This document shows positions 49,205-60,560 of a stretch of 64,000 nt of DNA, in pieces. This DNA is from Saururus chinensis. Lineage: Eukaryota > Streptophyta > Magnoliopsida > Piperales > Saururaceae. The DNA lies in contig CP141145.1 of the NCBI GenBank assembly GCA_035235625.1, forward strand, positions 24,492,563 through 24,556,562, in the 5' to 3' direction. Each line of letters opens with the position of its first letter. Position 1 is the first letter of the stretch. A model generated the notes under the pieces. It saw only the letters and a program-made list of their open reading frames with translations, did not search any database and was not told the DNA's origin. The position numbers were made by a program, and so were the translations under genes.

Positions 49205-49540
49205 CCCACAACACCCCCCTTCTCCTTATCCTCCTTTGCATGCTCTCCCTTCTCCTCCTCCTTTTCCTTTTCAGCCTCCTCCTTTGCATCATCCCCCTTA
49301 TCCTCATTCTCCTTCTAAGCCTTCTCCTCCTTTGCATCCTCCCCCTTCTCCTTCTCAGCCTCCTTTGCATCCTACTCTTTCTCTTTCTTCTCATTCTCCT
49401 CCTCCTCCTCCTCCATCTCCTCCATTTATCTCTTCCTCCTTCTTCGCCTCCACCTCCACCTCCTCCTCTTCCCTATCCTCCTCATCCTTCTCTTCATCCT
49501 CCTCATCCTCCTCCTCCTCAGCCTCAGCCTCATAGTCCTC
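49205..49540 (-). repeat. Polypyrimidine tract (CTCCTC-type) coding for acidic repeats on the minus strand
   Basis: About 335 bp are almost entirely C and T on the plus strand. On the minus strand they are GAG/GAA/GAT-rich and would encode runs of Glu and Asp within the second Ulp1-like gene. Long open frames on the plus strand here are composition artefacts. Such tracts can form triplex (H-DNA) structures. Confidence 0.8.
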
Positions 49541-50559
49541 CTCTTCATCCTCCACATCCACCGCCTTTTCTGCTTCTCCATCAACCATCTCTTTAACCAT
49601 ATTATGCATAAACACAATGAAAAAAATTATTAGAAAAATTTTACAGTTTTCTAGATTTATACTGTAGTTACTTCATCAACATGCATCAAATCGCAATCTA
49701 TTTGACAAGAAAATTTTTCTTCAACAACATGCATCTACAAACACATCATTCCAACTCATTTTAATTCAAATATAAAAATTAGCATATTTGTAATGAAAAC
49801 ATAAACCTCATAAGAGTTTTACCTTTTCCATAGATGCCTTGTTTATAACCTCTTACTCTAATCTATCTACTTTATTTCAATCCTTCTTAAGGAAGATAAT
49901 ATATAGAGCAATATAGCATGCAAAACCTCATCCCCCACCCTATGTTTCCCCTTTCTATCTTTCTTCTAATTGGAAGTCTCAACTTGCGGTGGACCACCAA
50001 AAGGAGTCTCCCCAACCACTCTGCTTTTTATTATCCAGTTTTTCAGTTTTATAGTTTTTCAATTATTGTGTTTCATACTTTTTCACTTATCCACATATTT
50101 TATGTCAAATAACTAGTGAATTTAATATCAATTTTGATTTCTTTTAGTTCTATTTAATTTTATTAACCACATAAATTGAATTTAAATTTACATTTTTTTA
50201 ATTTTGTAGTTATTCAGTTCGTAGTTTGATAATAACATTTAACAAAATTTCTGCACACTAGTCAATTTAAGACTAATTGATGCTTACTCATAACAAAAAT
50301 ACGAAATTTAATCGTTACATACTAATCACAGCAAGTAATTTATAACTAATTAATACTTGATTCGCAGTAAAATCCAAATTTTAGTTTTTATGTAACAGTC
50401 ACAATAATATGGAAAATACTAGAAAAAACTAAATAAGACAAATTAAGAAAATTTGTTAACCAATTACGTATGCTGGTAAAATATAATGACTAAAATTAGT
50501 AAATATATGAAATTTATAAAAAAAATCATATTTTTAAATAAAGGAAAGGCTGAGATGTC

Positions 50560-50720
50560 GTAGTGCAAATAAAGACAAAGCTGAGATGAGGGTAGTGAGG
50601 GTAAGAGAAAAATGGGCGAGGCCGAGATAAGGGTAGTAAGAGTTGTAAGGGTAAAGATAAAATGACCAATAGTAAGATAAGGGTAATAAGGGTACTTAAA
50701 GGTGAGGGCGAAATGATAGT
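50560..50720 (+). repeat. Purine-rich degenerate tandem repeat upstream of the strumpellin gene
   Basis: Units of the form GAGATAAGGGTAGTAAGGGT, spaced about 40-50 bp, alternate with AAAATGGGCGAGG-like and AAAATGACC strings. It may be a sub-repeat of a MULE end, since CTACCCT strings also occur near 43.78 kb. It lies about 400 bp upstream of the strumpellin start codon. Confidence 0.45.
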
Positions 50721-50942
50721 TTTGAAAAGGAACAAAGTTAAAAAAGACTAAAAAATCTCCAACAAGAGTGAAATAAATAAATAAATAAAGTCAAAAATGA
50801 CAAAGATAATGCCTTAAGGTGAAAGTGGCGATGAACCATCCCTATCAAGTGTGATAGCGAAAAAAGATAAAGGAGAATAGACACGAACAAGCTGGAAGAA
50901 CATTTTTAAAAGGGTATTTCAGTCAAAAATTCTCCAACGACG

Positions 50943-50949
50943 TATAAAT
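50943..50949 (+). promoter_or_regulatory. Candidate TATA box of the strumpellin gene
   Basis: TATAAAT within ACGTATAAATTCTC, about 156 bp upstream of the chosen ATG. Transcription would start near 50975. It lies directly beside MULE-like terminal sequence, so the proximal promoter may be partly transposon-derived. Confidence 0.4.
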
Positions 50950-51105
50950 TCTCATGCGAGGTAGCTCACATTTCGGTTATTTGAGGAGTGTTGGTCAATT
51001 CCTCCTCAATTTATCACAGGCGAAAAACGTTTCCGCGCCACTTTGGCGCTGTGTGCTAGCGGCTCCCGGTGTACTTCGCTGTAGTTGGCCGACGGCGTCG
51101 GGGCA

Positions 51106-54100
51106 ATGGAGAGGGTCGGCGCCTCCACCACGGGAACCTCCGCAGGTAACGAGGCATCAGGGAGCGACGATTCCGGCGCTCCCTTCGACGAACTCCTCGA
51201 CTTCACGAGCAGGGCCGAGACCTTGATCGCAGAGCTCTTGATGCTATCCGACCGTATTCCTCCCGAGTTTTGCGATCCTCGCTACGATCCCGTACTCTTC
51301 AATCTCAGGTGGGCTTCACGTATTTTTAAAATCCTGGACACGATTTGGTCTACGCCATCTTCTGAGTATCAGCGTAGTCTTATTTTTACATTTGTAGACT
51401 GCTGATTTCGTGTTGCATTCGACTATGAAATTGATATTTGACTTGAATAATACGATAACTAATCAAAATTAGGAATTAATGTTGTAGAAATTATTGGAGT
51501 GTATCTGATTAGATGAATGCGATTTCAGTTACTTTGATAATGCCGACGACTTTGAGGCAAGAATTGAGGGAAATAGGGAGTTTCAGGCACTGGAGGATGA
51601 TCTCCGCGAGTCATGTTCCGATTATATGCAGAGATATTTCCTTTTGGTTAATGGCATTGTTATCTACTATCAAGAAATTTGCACATACCTTAAGAGCTTA
51701 CAGGTTTGCGACCTTGAATTTTTTTTAGGATGAATAGTCCATATAGAAAAAAAAAGATAAAATAGTAGCTCGTAATGCAGGCTGATTTCGAGGTTGGTGA
51801 AGATATATTTTATACCTCTGGTAAAAAGTTTAGGAAATGGAGAGTCTTGTAGCTTGAACAAGTTGTGTTTAAAAAGGAATTCCGTTTTAGCTATCTGGCA
51901 TTTTTCCTGTGGGCTTAATGTTTTGCCTCATCTCATATGATATCATTTTTTTATGCTGTGAAGTTGCATACAGTGCTTTATTCTCCAAAGCTGTTGGTTC
52001 CTAGTTTTTTTTATATGTATTTTTCTTTGTTCTTGAGAAATGCCACACATTCTAGCACCCTATCCTGCCCCTGATCACATGGGGATGAGGGTCGTAAAAG
52101 CTGGCTGGGGTGCGAGCATGGGTAGCATTTCTCTTTTAATGTTGTTGTTAAAAAAGGTGTTTGTTAGTAATTGAGAGGGAAACTCGTTAACTAGGAAAAG
52201 GGAGAGCTGTGGGAGCTGAACATATGACCTCCCCTAGAAACTTGAGAACCACAAAATGTGGCTAACTAATAGTGAAGAGGCCATTCGGCGTTCACAGTCC
52301 AACAATCTTGAATAAAGTTGATGAAAGAGTATGTTTGATTGCTTTAATAATTCCGTTATTGTGGTAAGAACTCCTGTAACTCTAATTTGAGTATGCCATT
52401 TTGTAATAAGTCCTACATTTCAGGTCTCATTTTTGTCCTACACAATTAGCCTTCTAATTATGTTGGTGATGCGGCTTGTGAAATCAAACGATAACCACAT
52501 ATTTTATGAGTGTCACGGAGAGGAGGATGTTGATGATTGGGAAAACTATTAGGGATTGTATTAGAAATGGCCATATTAGGGAGAACTGAGGTGTAACCCC
52601 ATTGCTTATAGTGAAAAATTTAGAGAAAGCTGATTGGTGATTGCTTTCTTTAGCCATAAGACCTGTAACCAACGTTGTAGACGGGTCTACAGGGAATTTC
52701 CATCGTAGGGAAAGGGGAGAAGAGATAGATTACTGCTAGAGAAGGGTAAATTAAACAAACCAAGTAACTCTAATTTTCCATTGATCTCTGATGATGATTC
52801 AGGGCATAGCCCCTACATATATCGACTCCATAACCCTAATCCTATGAGAATTCATAATACATAATGGGGCTGACATTAACCTAAAGCCCAATATCATTAT
52901 TAAAAAATAACTATTAATAATTTAATTACTAAACTACCCTTAACTCATGAATTAAGCAAATCATACTAATCTAGTGGTTCATAACACATTCATAGGAGGT
53001 GGCAAACAACAGTGGTAAGGAGATGAGATCAATGTCTTCTAGTACTCCTAGGAGAAAGAGGATGAACAAAGATGACTCAGAAGGAGCTAGTGAGAAGACT
53101 TGATAATGTAAGGCTTGGATGTGGAAGTGGTTAATGATGGGGATGAATGACATAGGAGAATCAATGTTGCTAACTCCATAGTCCATACAATTGGGAGATG
53201 GTAATGATAATGATGACTTTAGGGCCTATAGTTAATGTGAGAATCAGTGGTTTATAAAAAATTTAAGGTGTACTGCAAGGCGAGCCATTGCACAAATGCC
53301 TCAGCAGCATTAATAGAAGGTATAAGACCTCAATTGCATATGCCTCATCAAGTGAGATGTGCAAAAAGTGTAACTTTTAGGAAGAGGCGCATCTCAAGGC
53401 AATTAGGTGCTAACTGTTCTACAATGGATTGTAGTATATGGGAAATACGAGGCATAAACCTCACCTTTTCAAGGCAAAACATCTCACCTCTTCCCTTTTT
53501 CTTAGAAGTTCTACAAAAGAAGTAGAAAAAACCACGCTGTCTGAAGTAAATTGGCAGTTGGCAAATCACGTTTTATGGGACATTAGCTAAGCACTAAGCT
53601 TAGATTAATCAATTTTGTTGTGTGAAGTGAAGTTCATAGCTTTTTCTTAAAATGCCAGAAAAACTGATAAAAAAAAGAGTCAGAAAAGCCTGTTAGGTCT
53701 TTATTATCAGTTTTCAAAGATAAGTTTCTTTGTTTAGTATTATGTATTACATGATAAGCCAGGTTGGGGTGGTTTGCATCTTTTTCTTTATGATTGTTAT
53801 TTTTCTTTTGCTGGTCCTTCTCTCTTTGCTTATATCAGGAATTCTTCGCGTAACAGGAGACTCTGTACGGGCAGCCTAGTTTGTTAAGAATTATAGAGGA
53901 CAAAAATGGAAGCCAATTGCTGGTGGAGTCTGTGACACTTTTTGGGTGCCTTTTATTGCTTCTTCAACACCGTCTTCACGGAGCCCTAAGGGAAAAGCTG
54001 ATAATTGCACATTTACGCAATGCTCACTGTTTTGATTCCCACCATTTGGAATATGTATTATCACTATGTCGTATGCATGAGGCCTCAACTCATGAAATTT

Positions 54101-57100
54101 CTCCATCTTTGTCAGCATCTTCTATGATTTCCATCAAGAACCCCGAAGATTTATTTTTTAAATTTTCATTGCCTGAGGATGTGGTTGAAGTCCTCATATC
54201 TCGTCTGCAGCATGATGATTTGTACAGTCAAATATGCCACTATCCTGATCCCAACCATAGAACTGCCGCATTGGGATCACAGGGAGGTTCTCTCTATGTG
54301 TTGTTACTCTTCTTTCCAAAATTTCTTCATAATGGACTTGTGATGCGAGAAATTGTTGACCGTTTCTTTAAAGATTGCTGGGTAGTCCCCATATTTATGT
54401 ATTTCACTGTAGATTTGTCAGTTTCATGGGATGTGTATAAAGCAGCAAAAGCATCATTATCCTCTTGCCTCTCTTCAGCATATGTTTCTGATCTCAGCCA
54501 ACACCATTGCTCTAAGGTCAGTGGGAGACTTTCCTTTGCCGAAGTACATTTTGATTATGGAACCTTTTGGTGGATTTTGTATTCTGATGCATCTGAGCTA
54601 CCTGCTCAGTGATTGACCTATTAATTCCACTCAAATTGTTAATTTCATTTTGTTACTTTAGCATTTGTGAATCTAGTGCTGATGCTATTAGTTATTTCCT
54701 ATTATTGTAGATTTTATTCCTTTTGTTTGTTTTTTTAATTGGTTGCAAACTTGAATATGTTACTTATTTAAGTGAAATATGGATGTTCTAAAATACCTTC
54801 TGTAAATCCTTGCTCTCAACTTCAGTAATCGTTAGGGTTATCTGATGACGTGTGCTTAGTAATTTATATGAATTCTCCTGACTGACTTGGGTTGTGTACT
54901 ATTGGTCAATCTACATTTTGGCAAAAGTTTTTGGTGGAATACATTTTGTTTACTTGACTACTGCTTTCCTTGGTTAGAATTGGTGCACAAGAAATAAATG
55001 CATTTCCATACTATAAGTAAATGGAATAGGTAGAGCATAATATGGATCATATCACATTACTTATTCTACTGGATCTTACGGAGCTTGTTCCTGCACAACA
55101 TGATTCTGGTATGATCATAGAAAAGATTCTCCTCAAGCGAACCGGCCTACCCTCTGTCTGTAGGGGGAATTACGTGGTGGTTGGAATAGAGACACATTTG
55201 GTTTTGAATTCCAATGTGGTGGATCAAATCATATATCTGCACGGCTCAATCAATAGTTCAAGTCACACACTCCCATAATCCATCTTCTCTCCGGAGAATC
55301 CACTTCAACTACGTGTATAAAATAAAGAATAATTTGCAGTTAGTTAAGGGAAAATTTCCAACTAGAATGTCTTATGTGAATTCCTCCTCTTATTAATGAC
55401 GAATTTACTTGCACTTACAGACATTTTATATGTGTGGATTTTTTTGCTGATAGAACATTCATTTATTAATGCAGGTTAAGGATCTTATTGTTGATTTTCA
55501 TTGTCTTCTTTCAAATGATACTATAACCAAAGACTATGTCTTGAGGAATTTACAGTTTCTATTATCGATGGTCAGAAATTGTAATGTTTCACTGCGTTGG
55601 CTTCTGCTCCACCAATTTGTAGGCCCTATTTCCTGTTCTTTGTTCTTTTCAGTTGATGAGAATCTTGTAGTACTTGTATGCTTAATAAAAATAAAGTGTC
55701 TGGGTTGACAAAAGAAAGCTAAAATTCTTCCTCATCAATATCAACTGAATTTGGATGCTGCAAATCCGAGCTACTGGAATTCTTCCTCATCGTTTTCATG
55801 TCCTTGCCAATGCTTCCTGAATAAGGATGTTGCAAAAAAGGAGCTGCTTATAGCCCCCCTTTTGTTTACTGTCTCCAGATTTTGATATTATTTCTGATGC
55901 ATATGCAGGGCATTGACAAAAAGTTAAGGGACATAGTAGCTTCTGTAGCACATTCTCATAAAGTTGAAGAGGACATGCTATTGTCTCTGCTGTTGAAGAC
56001 CTCCCATGTGATCACTTTCTTTTATTTCATATCTGTTTGCTAGTATTGTTTTCGCCATGTGTCTTGATTGGTAAATGTTTCACTTTATAGCTTGAGTTTA
56101 AAGTTAAGCGGCTGTTTGATGTACTTCTGGAAGAAAAGGAATCTTTGTGGCAGGAGAATGCACGTCGTGCTTCAGACTGTGTACAAGAGTTATGCTACTC
56201 TGACCCACAGGCAAAAACTTCATATTGACGATTTGTTGGTACTTTACTAAGTGAATGTTTTTTGTTATTTATTTTATTTTCTTTGCAAGATGATGATTAT
56301 ACGTTGTATTTAGTATTGCTGTCTTCCTTTATACATAATGCATATATATAGGCCAGTGACTTTTTTTTTTGAAAATAAAATATGCCTTTTGGAATTAGAA
56401 ATGGAAATTGTGTGAGTTAGTATTGGTTTTTGCTCTCTGAATTCTTAAATGAATCTGAACGTGTTTGGTTAATGTTAGCTGATATCCTACTTGGGTTAGA
56501 AACCAAAGCAAGGTTAAGTATATAAGCCTGGAATTAATTTATAATATTACATAAAAAATGAATCATAAAACAAGAAAATTTGAAGGGATAATATTAATTA
56601 CAAGAAAAATATTAATGAACTTATTAGCGTAAATGATGCTGCTGAAATATAAAATTAAAACTTGTTTCAAATAATATGGTTAACAACTACAATATCGAAC
56701 ATAGTTCTAAGGAATTGAGTGGTTAGGTTGCTTGAAGAGATTGGCTTTGGTTGGGTCAGGATTTGCATTAACTACTAACTATTTGACTTGAAATTGTTGG
56801 CATATGCAGGTATTGGACATGAGCATTGTCTGTGTGCCTCTATTGCTAGTATTTTTTTGTTGGTCTAGTGTCTGCTTACTTGGTGGATCCTGAAGTTTTT
56901 TCTTTGTGAAAAGCATTGTTGAAATAGTTCGATCAGCAAACTTGGAATAATTCGTTCTCAAGTAGCCTTTTTAGTTATTTGTTCTTTTATTGTTACATGT
57001 TTTAGAATCAATTTCTGTTTCTAGATCAGAAATTTGAGTATCTTGCATCTGCTGCTGCCTATTTGCTGTTTAATATTTGAATATGGTAATATTACAGGCT

Positions 57101-57160
57101 CTATCTTGGAAGATCAATGGTGAAACCATAAAGGATTGTTTGGAAAAATTGTCAACAGAG
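51106..57160 (+). CDS. Strumpellin homolog (WASH complex subunit 5-like), 5' half, 7 exons placed
   Basis: Strumpellin is the large helical scaffold of the WASH complex, which drives Arp2/3-dependent actin assembly on endosomes in animals and amoebae; its plant role is unclear. Exons: 51106-51308, 51529-51703, 53857-54516, 55475-55618, 55909-56007, 56091-about 56237, 57098-57160, with GT-AG introns and matching phases through exon 5. Family hallmarks include AETLIAELLMLSDRIPPEF, YFDNADDFEARIEGN, YSQICHYPDPNHRTAALG, MREIVDRFFKDCWVVPIF and RNCNVSLRWLLLH. ATG 51106 is in a good context (GGCAATGG). About 490 residues are covered of the family's roughly 1150. In exon 6 the frame carrying CVQEL runs into a TGA (56226); another frame offers LTHRQK and a better donor at 56238. 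This may be a frameshift, a GC-donor exon or a pseudogene sign. No later exons were recognised. Confidence 0.8.
52035..52133. mobile_element. MITE-like element, 99 bp, imperfect terminal inverted repeats
   Basis: The ends GAGAAATGCC...TAGCACCC and GGGGTGCGAGC...GGTAGCATTTCTC are reverse complements over about 26 bp with a few mismatches. The core is short and no coding is present. Target duplication is unclear, so the superfamily (hAT- or Tc1-type) is not assigned. It lies in intron 2 of the strumpellin gene. Confidence 0.6.
52676..52986 (-). mobile_element. Copia-like LTR fossil, reverse orientation
   Basis: On the minus strand it starts TGTTATGAACCACTAG and ends CCCGTCTACA, about 311 bp, with a CGATATATGTAGG-type TATA region near 52815-52825. 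No matching 5-bp duplication is seen. Sequence to its left (about 52675-52440) may be the start of the internal region of the same element. Family and extent are uncertain. Confidence 0.4.
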
Positions 57161-57439
57161 GTCAGTGGCTTCTTGTATGTCGATTGAAAGGCAGAACATT
57201 TGTTATTTAAATAGATTTTATCATTGTTTTGATGTCTTCACGTCCATTGGTCAAGTTGTGATGTTTAGAAGGTCATAATTCTTTGTGTGTTTTGTTTACA
57301 AGGTCATAATCCTTGGGGTGCTGGTTATGAAAAGTCCATAGTTGTTGTTTGATATGTGTAACTTTTATATTTTTCTGTTGCAAGCGGTAGCTCATTTTTT
57401 TACATAATTTGGTAGAGGTCAAGGTTTGCAATCTTGGAT

Positions 57440-57545
57440 CTCTTTCGGTCAGCCAAAGAGACCAGATTTTGAAGAGATCATGTAAAACGATCTCCGCCAA
57501 AGAGACCAGATCTCAAAGTGATCATGTAAAATGATCTCGGTGATC
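57440..57545 (+). repeat. Tandem duplication of about 44 bp
   Basis: CCAAAGAGACCAGAT followed by GATCATGTAAAA and GATCTC occurs at 57453 and again at 57497. It lies in strumpellin intron 7. Confidence 0.7.
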
Positions 57546-57549
57546 CTTA

Positions 57550-58195
57550 AGAGGTTTTTACATATGTTTGGACAATCTTATATAATAACATAGAAGCACT
57601 TTTACTAATGTCAAACAATTATAAAATCACGAGACTATGTTTGTATTGACAAAATTTACGCTAATTAAGTGAAAAACATGATGATACATGAGAGTTTATT
57701 AACCAAATCAGGTCAACAATTAGGATTTTCCACATAATTTAAGTTAAGATAAAAAGAGTGCATGAAGAAGTTGCTTAGGAGTGCCCATTTGAGAAGTTTG
57801 TACAAAGGAGAGATTTATACTTTACAGGAGACAACAAAAAGGGGAGAGGAAGTTAGAGTGAAAGGAATAAGGAAAGAGATGGAGAGAAGAAGAGATAAGT
57901 AGCAAGAAAAGTAGTAGATCTAGAATCAAACTTTTCATTACTTAAAACAATTGGTACGACCTATATATATGGAGGTAGGCAGGTGGCCCTACATATTACA
58001 TTAAGTGAATTCTAATTAATCTAGGAATAGTAATCAATCAATAACGGCTGAGATTAAAACAAACATAAGTTACTCCTAAAACATATGGGAAACTATTTAG
58101 GAAACTATCTCCTAATAGGAATAGACTAAATAATGTGGCATGGGGCCCACTAACGTGGGAAACCGTACGTAGGAGTTATTATAAGGGTCACAACA
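57550..58195 (-). mobile_element. LTR-like sequence, reverse orientation
   Basis: It ends on the right with GGGTCACAACA (minus TGTTGTGACCC). A CCATATATATAGG box on the minus strand near 57960-57973 could be its TATA. The left edge is not defined and no target duplication was found. It adjoins a Ty3/gypsy protease fossil on the right, so it may belong to the same dead element. Confidence 0.35.
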
Positions 58196-58443
58196 ATAGA
58201 TGTCATAGCTAGGATTTTTAAAACCTTTTTCTTTTTACAATCAACAAGTGCAGAATAAGTGGAGAGCCAGTCCATCCCCAAAATAACATCAAAATCAACC
58301 ATGTTTAATTGGACAAGGTTAGCAGGTAGGGTCCTCTCATCAATACAAATACACTCTCAAGGTAGTTTCTCACAATTATAAAACTATCTCCTGGTGCTAG
58401 TACAAGTAATGATGGCTTAAGCTTAGACCTAGGGTGGTGTACA
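58196..58443 (-). pseudogene. Ty3/gypsy protease-region fossil
   Basis: On the minus strand it contains the conserved string VDFDVILGMDWLS preceded by ANLVQLN, the region following the aspartic protease active site in Ty3/gypsy elements. It is a short broken fragment that ends at the inserted copia-like LTR at 58444. It probably belongs to the same dead element as the gag pieces to the right. Confidence 0.6.
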
Positions 58444-59693
58444 TGTGAGAGTTTAATATCTGACTAGACGGCGGAAGTTGATCACTAGATTACTCTTCAA
58501 ACTTGTACTTCGTAGAAGTAAAAATCACGAGTTCTAGTCTCTGTGTAGGAAATTCTACTTAGCAATAAAAAAGATTTATCTACGCATAAAATATCAATTT
58601 ATCAACTAATCAATCGACCTAAACATGGCAAATACACATGAATAGACAAGGATTTAATGTGGAAAATCTAACTTGAGTGAAAAACCACGATAGTCTCACA
58701 AGGCCAAATCAATGCATTAGTAGCTAGAACTTACAAGACACTAAGAATAACCAACCAACCTTTTTAGACTCTACACAAATAAACTATTCAATCCTATTCG
58801 TTGTTGGCCTTCAAGTTTCTCCCTCCTTTTGAATCCTTAAAGCTTTCCCTATTTGTGTGTTATCTCCGTCGAGATTCTTCAACTCCGTTGAAGAATTTGC
58901 TGTGACTCTTTTATTTGCTGTGCGAGAATTTTCTCTTTCAATTGTGTCTTCATAAAATCACCATTAACATGTGCATGCAGCTTTTTGGTGAACTCTCTAG
59001 CATAACAACGGCAAAGGAATTCTCCTTTCTCTACTATTTTCTAGGTTTTTTTTTCTTCAAATTTGTAGTTCTCTAGCCTCTAAATAGTACATTAAGTTGG
59101 TTTGTGACTTTGATTTCAACTAGGAATGAAATATTTTCCTAAAAGGCTTAAACTAAGTAACCGTAATAAACAGCGATCGATCATTCGCTGTTTCATAGGG
59201 CATGACTCCACTAGTGATCGATCCATTTACAAGGCGATTGATCGATAAATTTTTGGTTTGTTTTTACAAAGGGCTTTTCAAGTGCAGATCGATCATAGAC
59301 ATGAAGCGAGTGATCGATACAACAATGTTCTTGTGCTATAGTTCATACCCAATCAATCGATTCAACCTATGTTATTTTCAATGATTGATCAATTGTACAT
59401 TAATTTTATAATTTTGCCTTTTTCATCCCAATTTGATCTAAAACTCCCAAAAATCACTTCCTAAAGCCATTCTAAGTGATTTATATATACAAGTGTGTGC
59501 AAATTAATCTTTTTTCCTTCACCACTCTTAGTTTTCACTGATGATCCATAAGAATATGTCTGTTTTTCAATTCCATTAATTCCAAATCCGACTTGCCTAC
59601 AACTAAATCTGGTCAGATTCTTAAGATTAGTTACATACTCAAAGTTTCGATATAGTTTTGATCAACAAAATTAGCTAATTACAATACATATGC
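58444..59693 (-). mobile_element. Copia-like solo LTR, 1250 bp, second copy
   Basis: On the minus strand it starts TGTAATTAGCTAATTTTG and ends AAACTCTCACA. It matches the outer LTR at 16321-20111 in order and net length (1250 bp). It is flanked by GTACA (58439-58443) and ATACA (59694-59698), a near-perfect duplication. It is rich in GATCGATC strings. It sits in strumpellin intron 7 within older gypsy debris and has no internal genes. Confidence 0.65.
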
Positions 59694-59879
59694 CCACATA
59701 TTTTCTTTCAACATGCAATGTAAATTCAGTAGAAATAAAAGAATGTATAGCACCTGTATCACATTGGTTTCCTCCTGTGATCAAGTGCTACAAAGTCAAA
59801 CCAGCAATCTTTGTTCTGAAAGTAGAGGTTCTTTTTTTTGTGGAATTTTGTGAAACTCACATATGTTGGGGACGGGCCC

Positions 59880-60560
59880 AATGCCTAAGTCACATGGGCT
59901 GAGTTCTTTGAGGTATTTGACAAAAGTACTTCATAAAGCATGCCCAACAGACGAAGGAGAAAGAGTTTATAGCCTTTAAGCAAGGCAGCATGCTAGTGTA
60001 GCAGTGTGAGACCAGTTTTGTCTGGCAGCAGCCTTTTGCAATCAATGCTTGTTCCATAGACGTGAAAAGAACCAGGAAGTTCATCTATAGCCCAAGAGAG
60101 GGACAGTCTTTTGCCAATGGAGTGGAGTAGATATGTGTGTTTCAGAAGGACTATATCAGGAGCTGAGAATAGAAGGCTGGTTCCTCAAGAGTTGCCAGGT
60201 TGACTTCCGGACAAGTTTGGGACTCACAGAGACTCATAGAGACTATGACCCACCAGCCAGGCTGCAGATTCTAAGCCAAGTCAGAAAGGTTTAGGAGATC
60301 AAAGTTTCAGTTAGCATCAGCCACAAGGACAAGGGGCAGTTCTGCATGCTACTCTTGTGGAGAGTGCTAATCTTGCTTCAAGAGCCACCCAGGCAAGCCT
60401 TGCTTGCTGGGAGATAAGATCGGCTATTCGTGCAAGAAGTGGGGGCATTTATCCATAGATTGTCGAGAGAAGAAAAATCAAGCACTGCAAGAGGATTCCA
60501 ACAAGAAGGCTCTATCAACCTAGACTTGTGGTGGTCTCTAACAATCTTTTGATCTCTTGG
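59880..60560 (+). pseudogene. Ty3/gypsy gag fossil, plus orientation
   Basis: Gag-type sequence is recognisable in pieces. The clearest part is a nucleocapsid zinc-knuckle-like string CKKWGHLSIDC at about 60438-60470, preceded by another Cys-rich stretch. It is broken throughout. It lies head-to-head with the minus-strand gag piece at 60560-61071. Confidence 0.5.

Larger units (their letters stand above)
44150..50100 (-). pseudogene. Second Ulp1/C48-like peptidase gene of a MULE, interrupted by LTR B
   Basis: A minus-strand relic of a MULE-associated Ulp1-like protein of a family different from MULE-1. Coding-like blocks include a Lys/Arg-rich block at 49087-48872 (RVKNKYRKPPYTNPQKK), a long acidic stretch at 49617-49391, and a peptidase block at about 44480-44340. 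That block contains QVNCDDCGVLICLYM, the nucleophile motif with Asp-Cys-Gly intact (Cys near 44405-44407). LTR B (44484-47950) sits just before that motif. Between the blocks are AGTTATCC/AGTTTTCC-type degenerate repeats (48330-48420, 50030-50220). Whether it belonged with the MULE-2 transposase or to a separate element is not settled. A TIR-like GAATTTTTGACTGAAATACC string near 50910-50940 (minus) may mark its end. No continuous frame remains. Confidence 0.55.
51704..53856 (+). other. Strumpellin intron 2 (2.15 kb), with mobile-element debris
   Basis: GTTTGC donor and TAACAG acceptor. It holds a small inverted-repeat element (52035-52133), a copia-like LTR fossil (52676-52986) and, at about 53270-53480, a GGCGAGCC/GCCTCA-rich patch resembling one at 3330-3410. 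No coding exon was recognised. Confidence 0.6.

Noticed and set aside
49150-49596. Leu/Pro-rich plus-strand ORF
   Set aside because: It is the complement of the acidic repeat of the minus-strand Ulp1-like gene and purely compositional.
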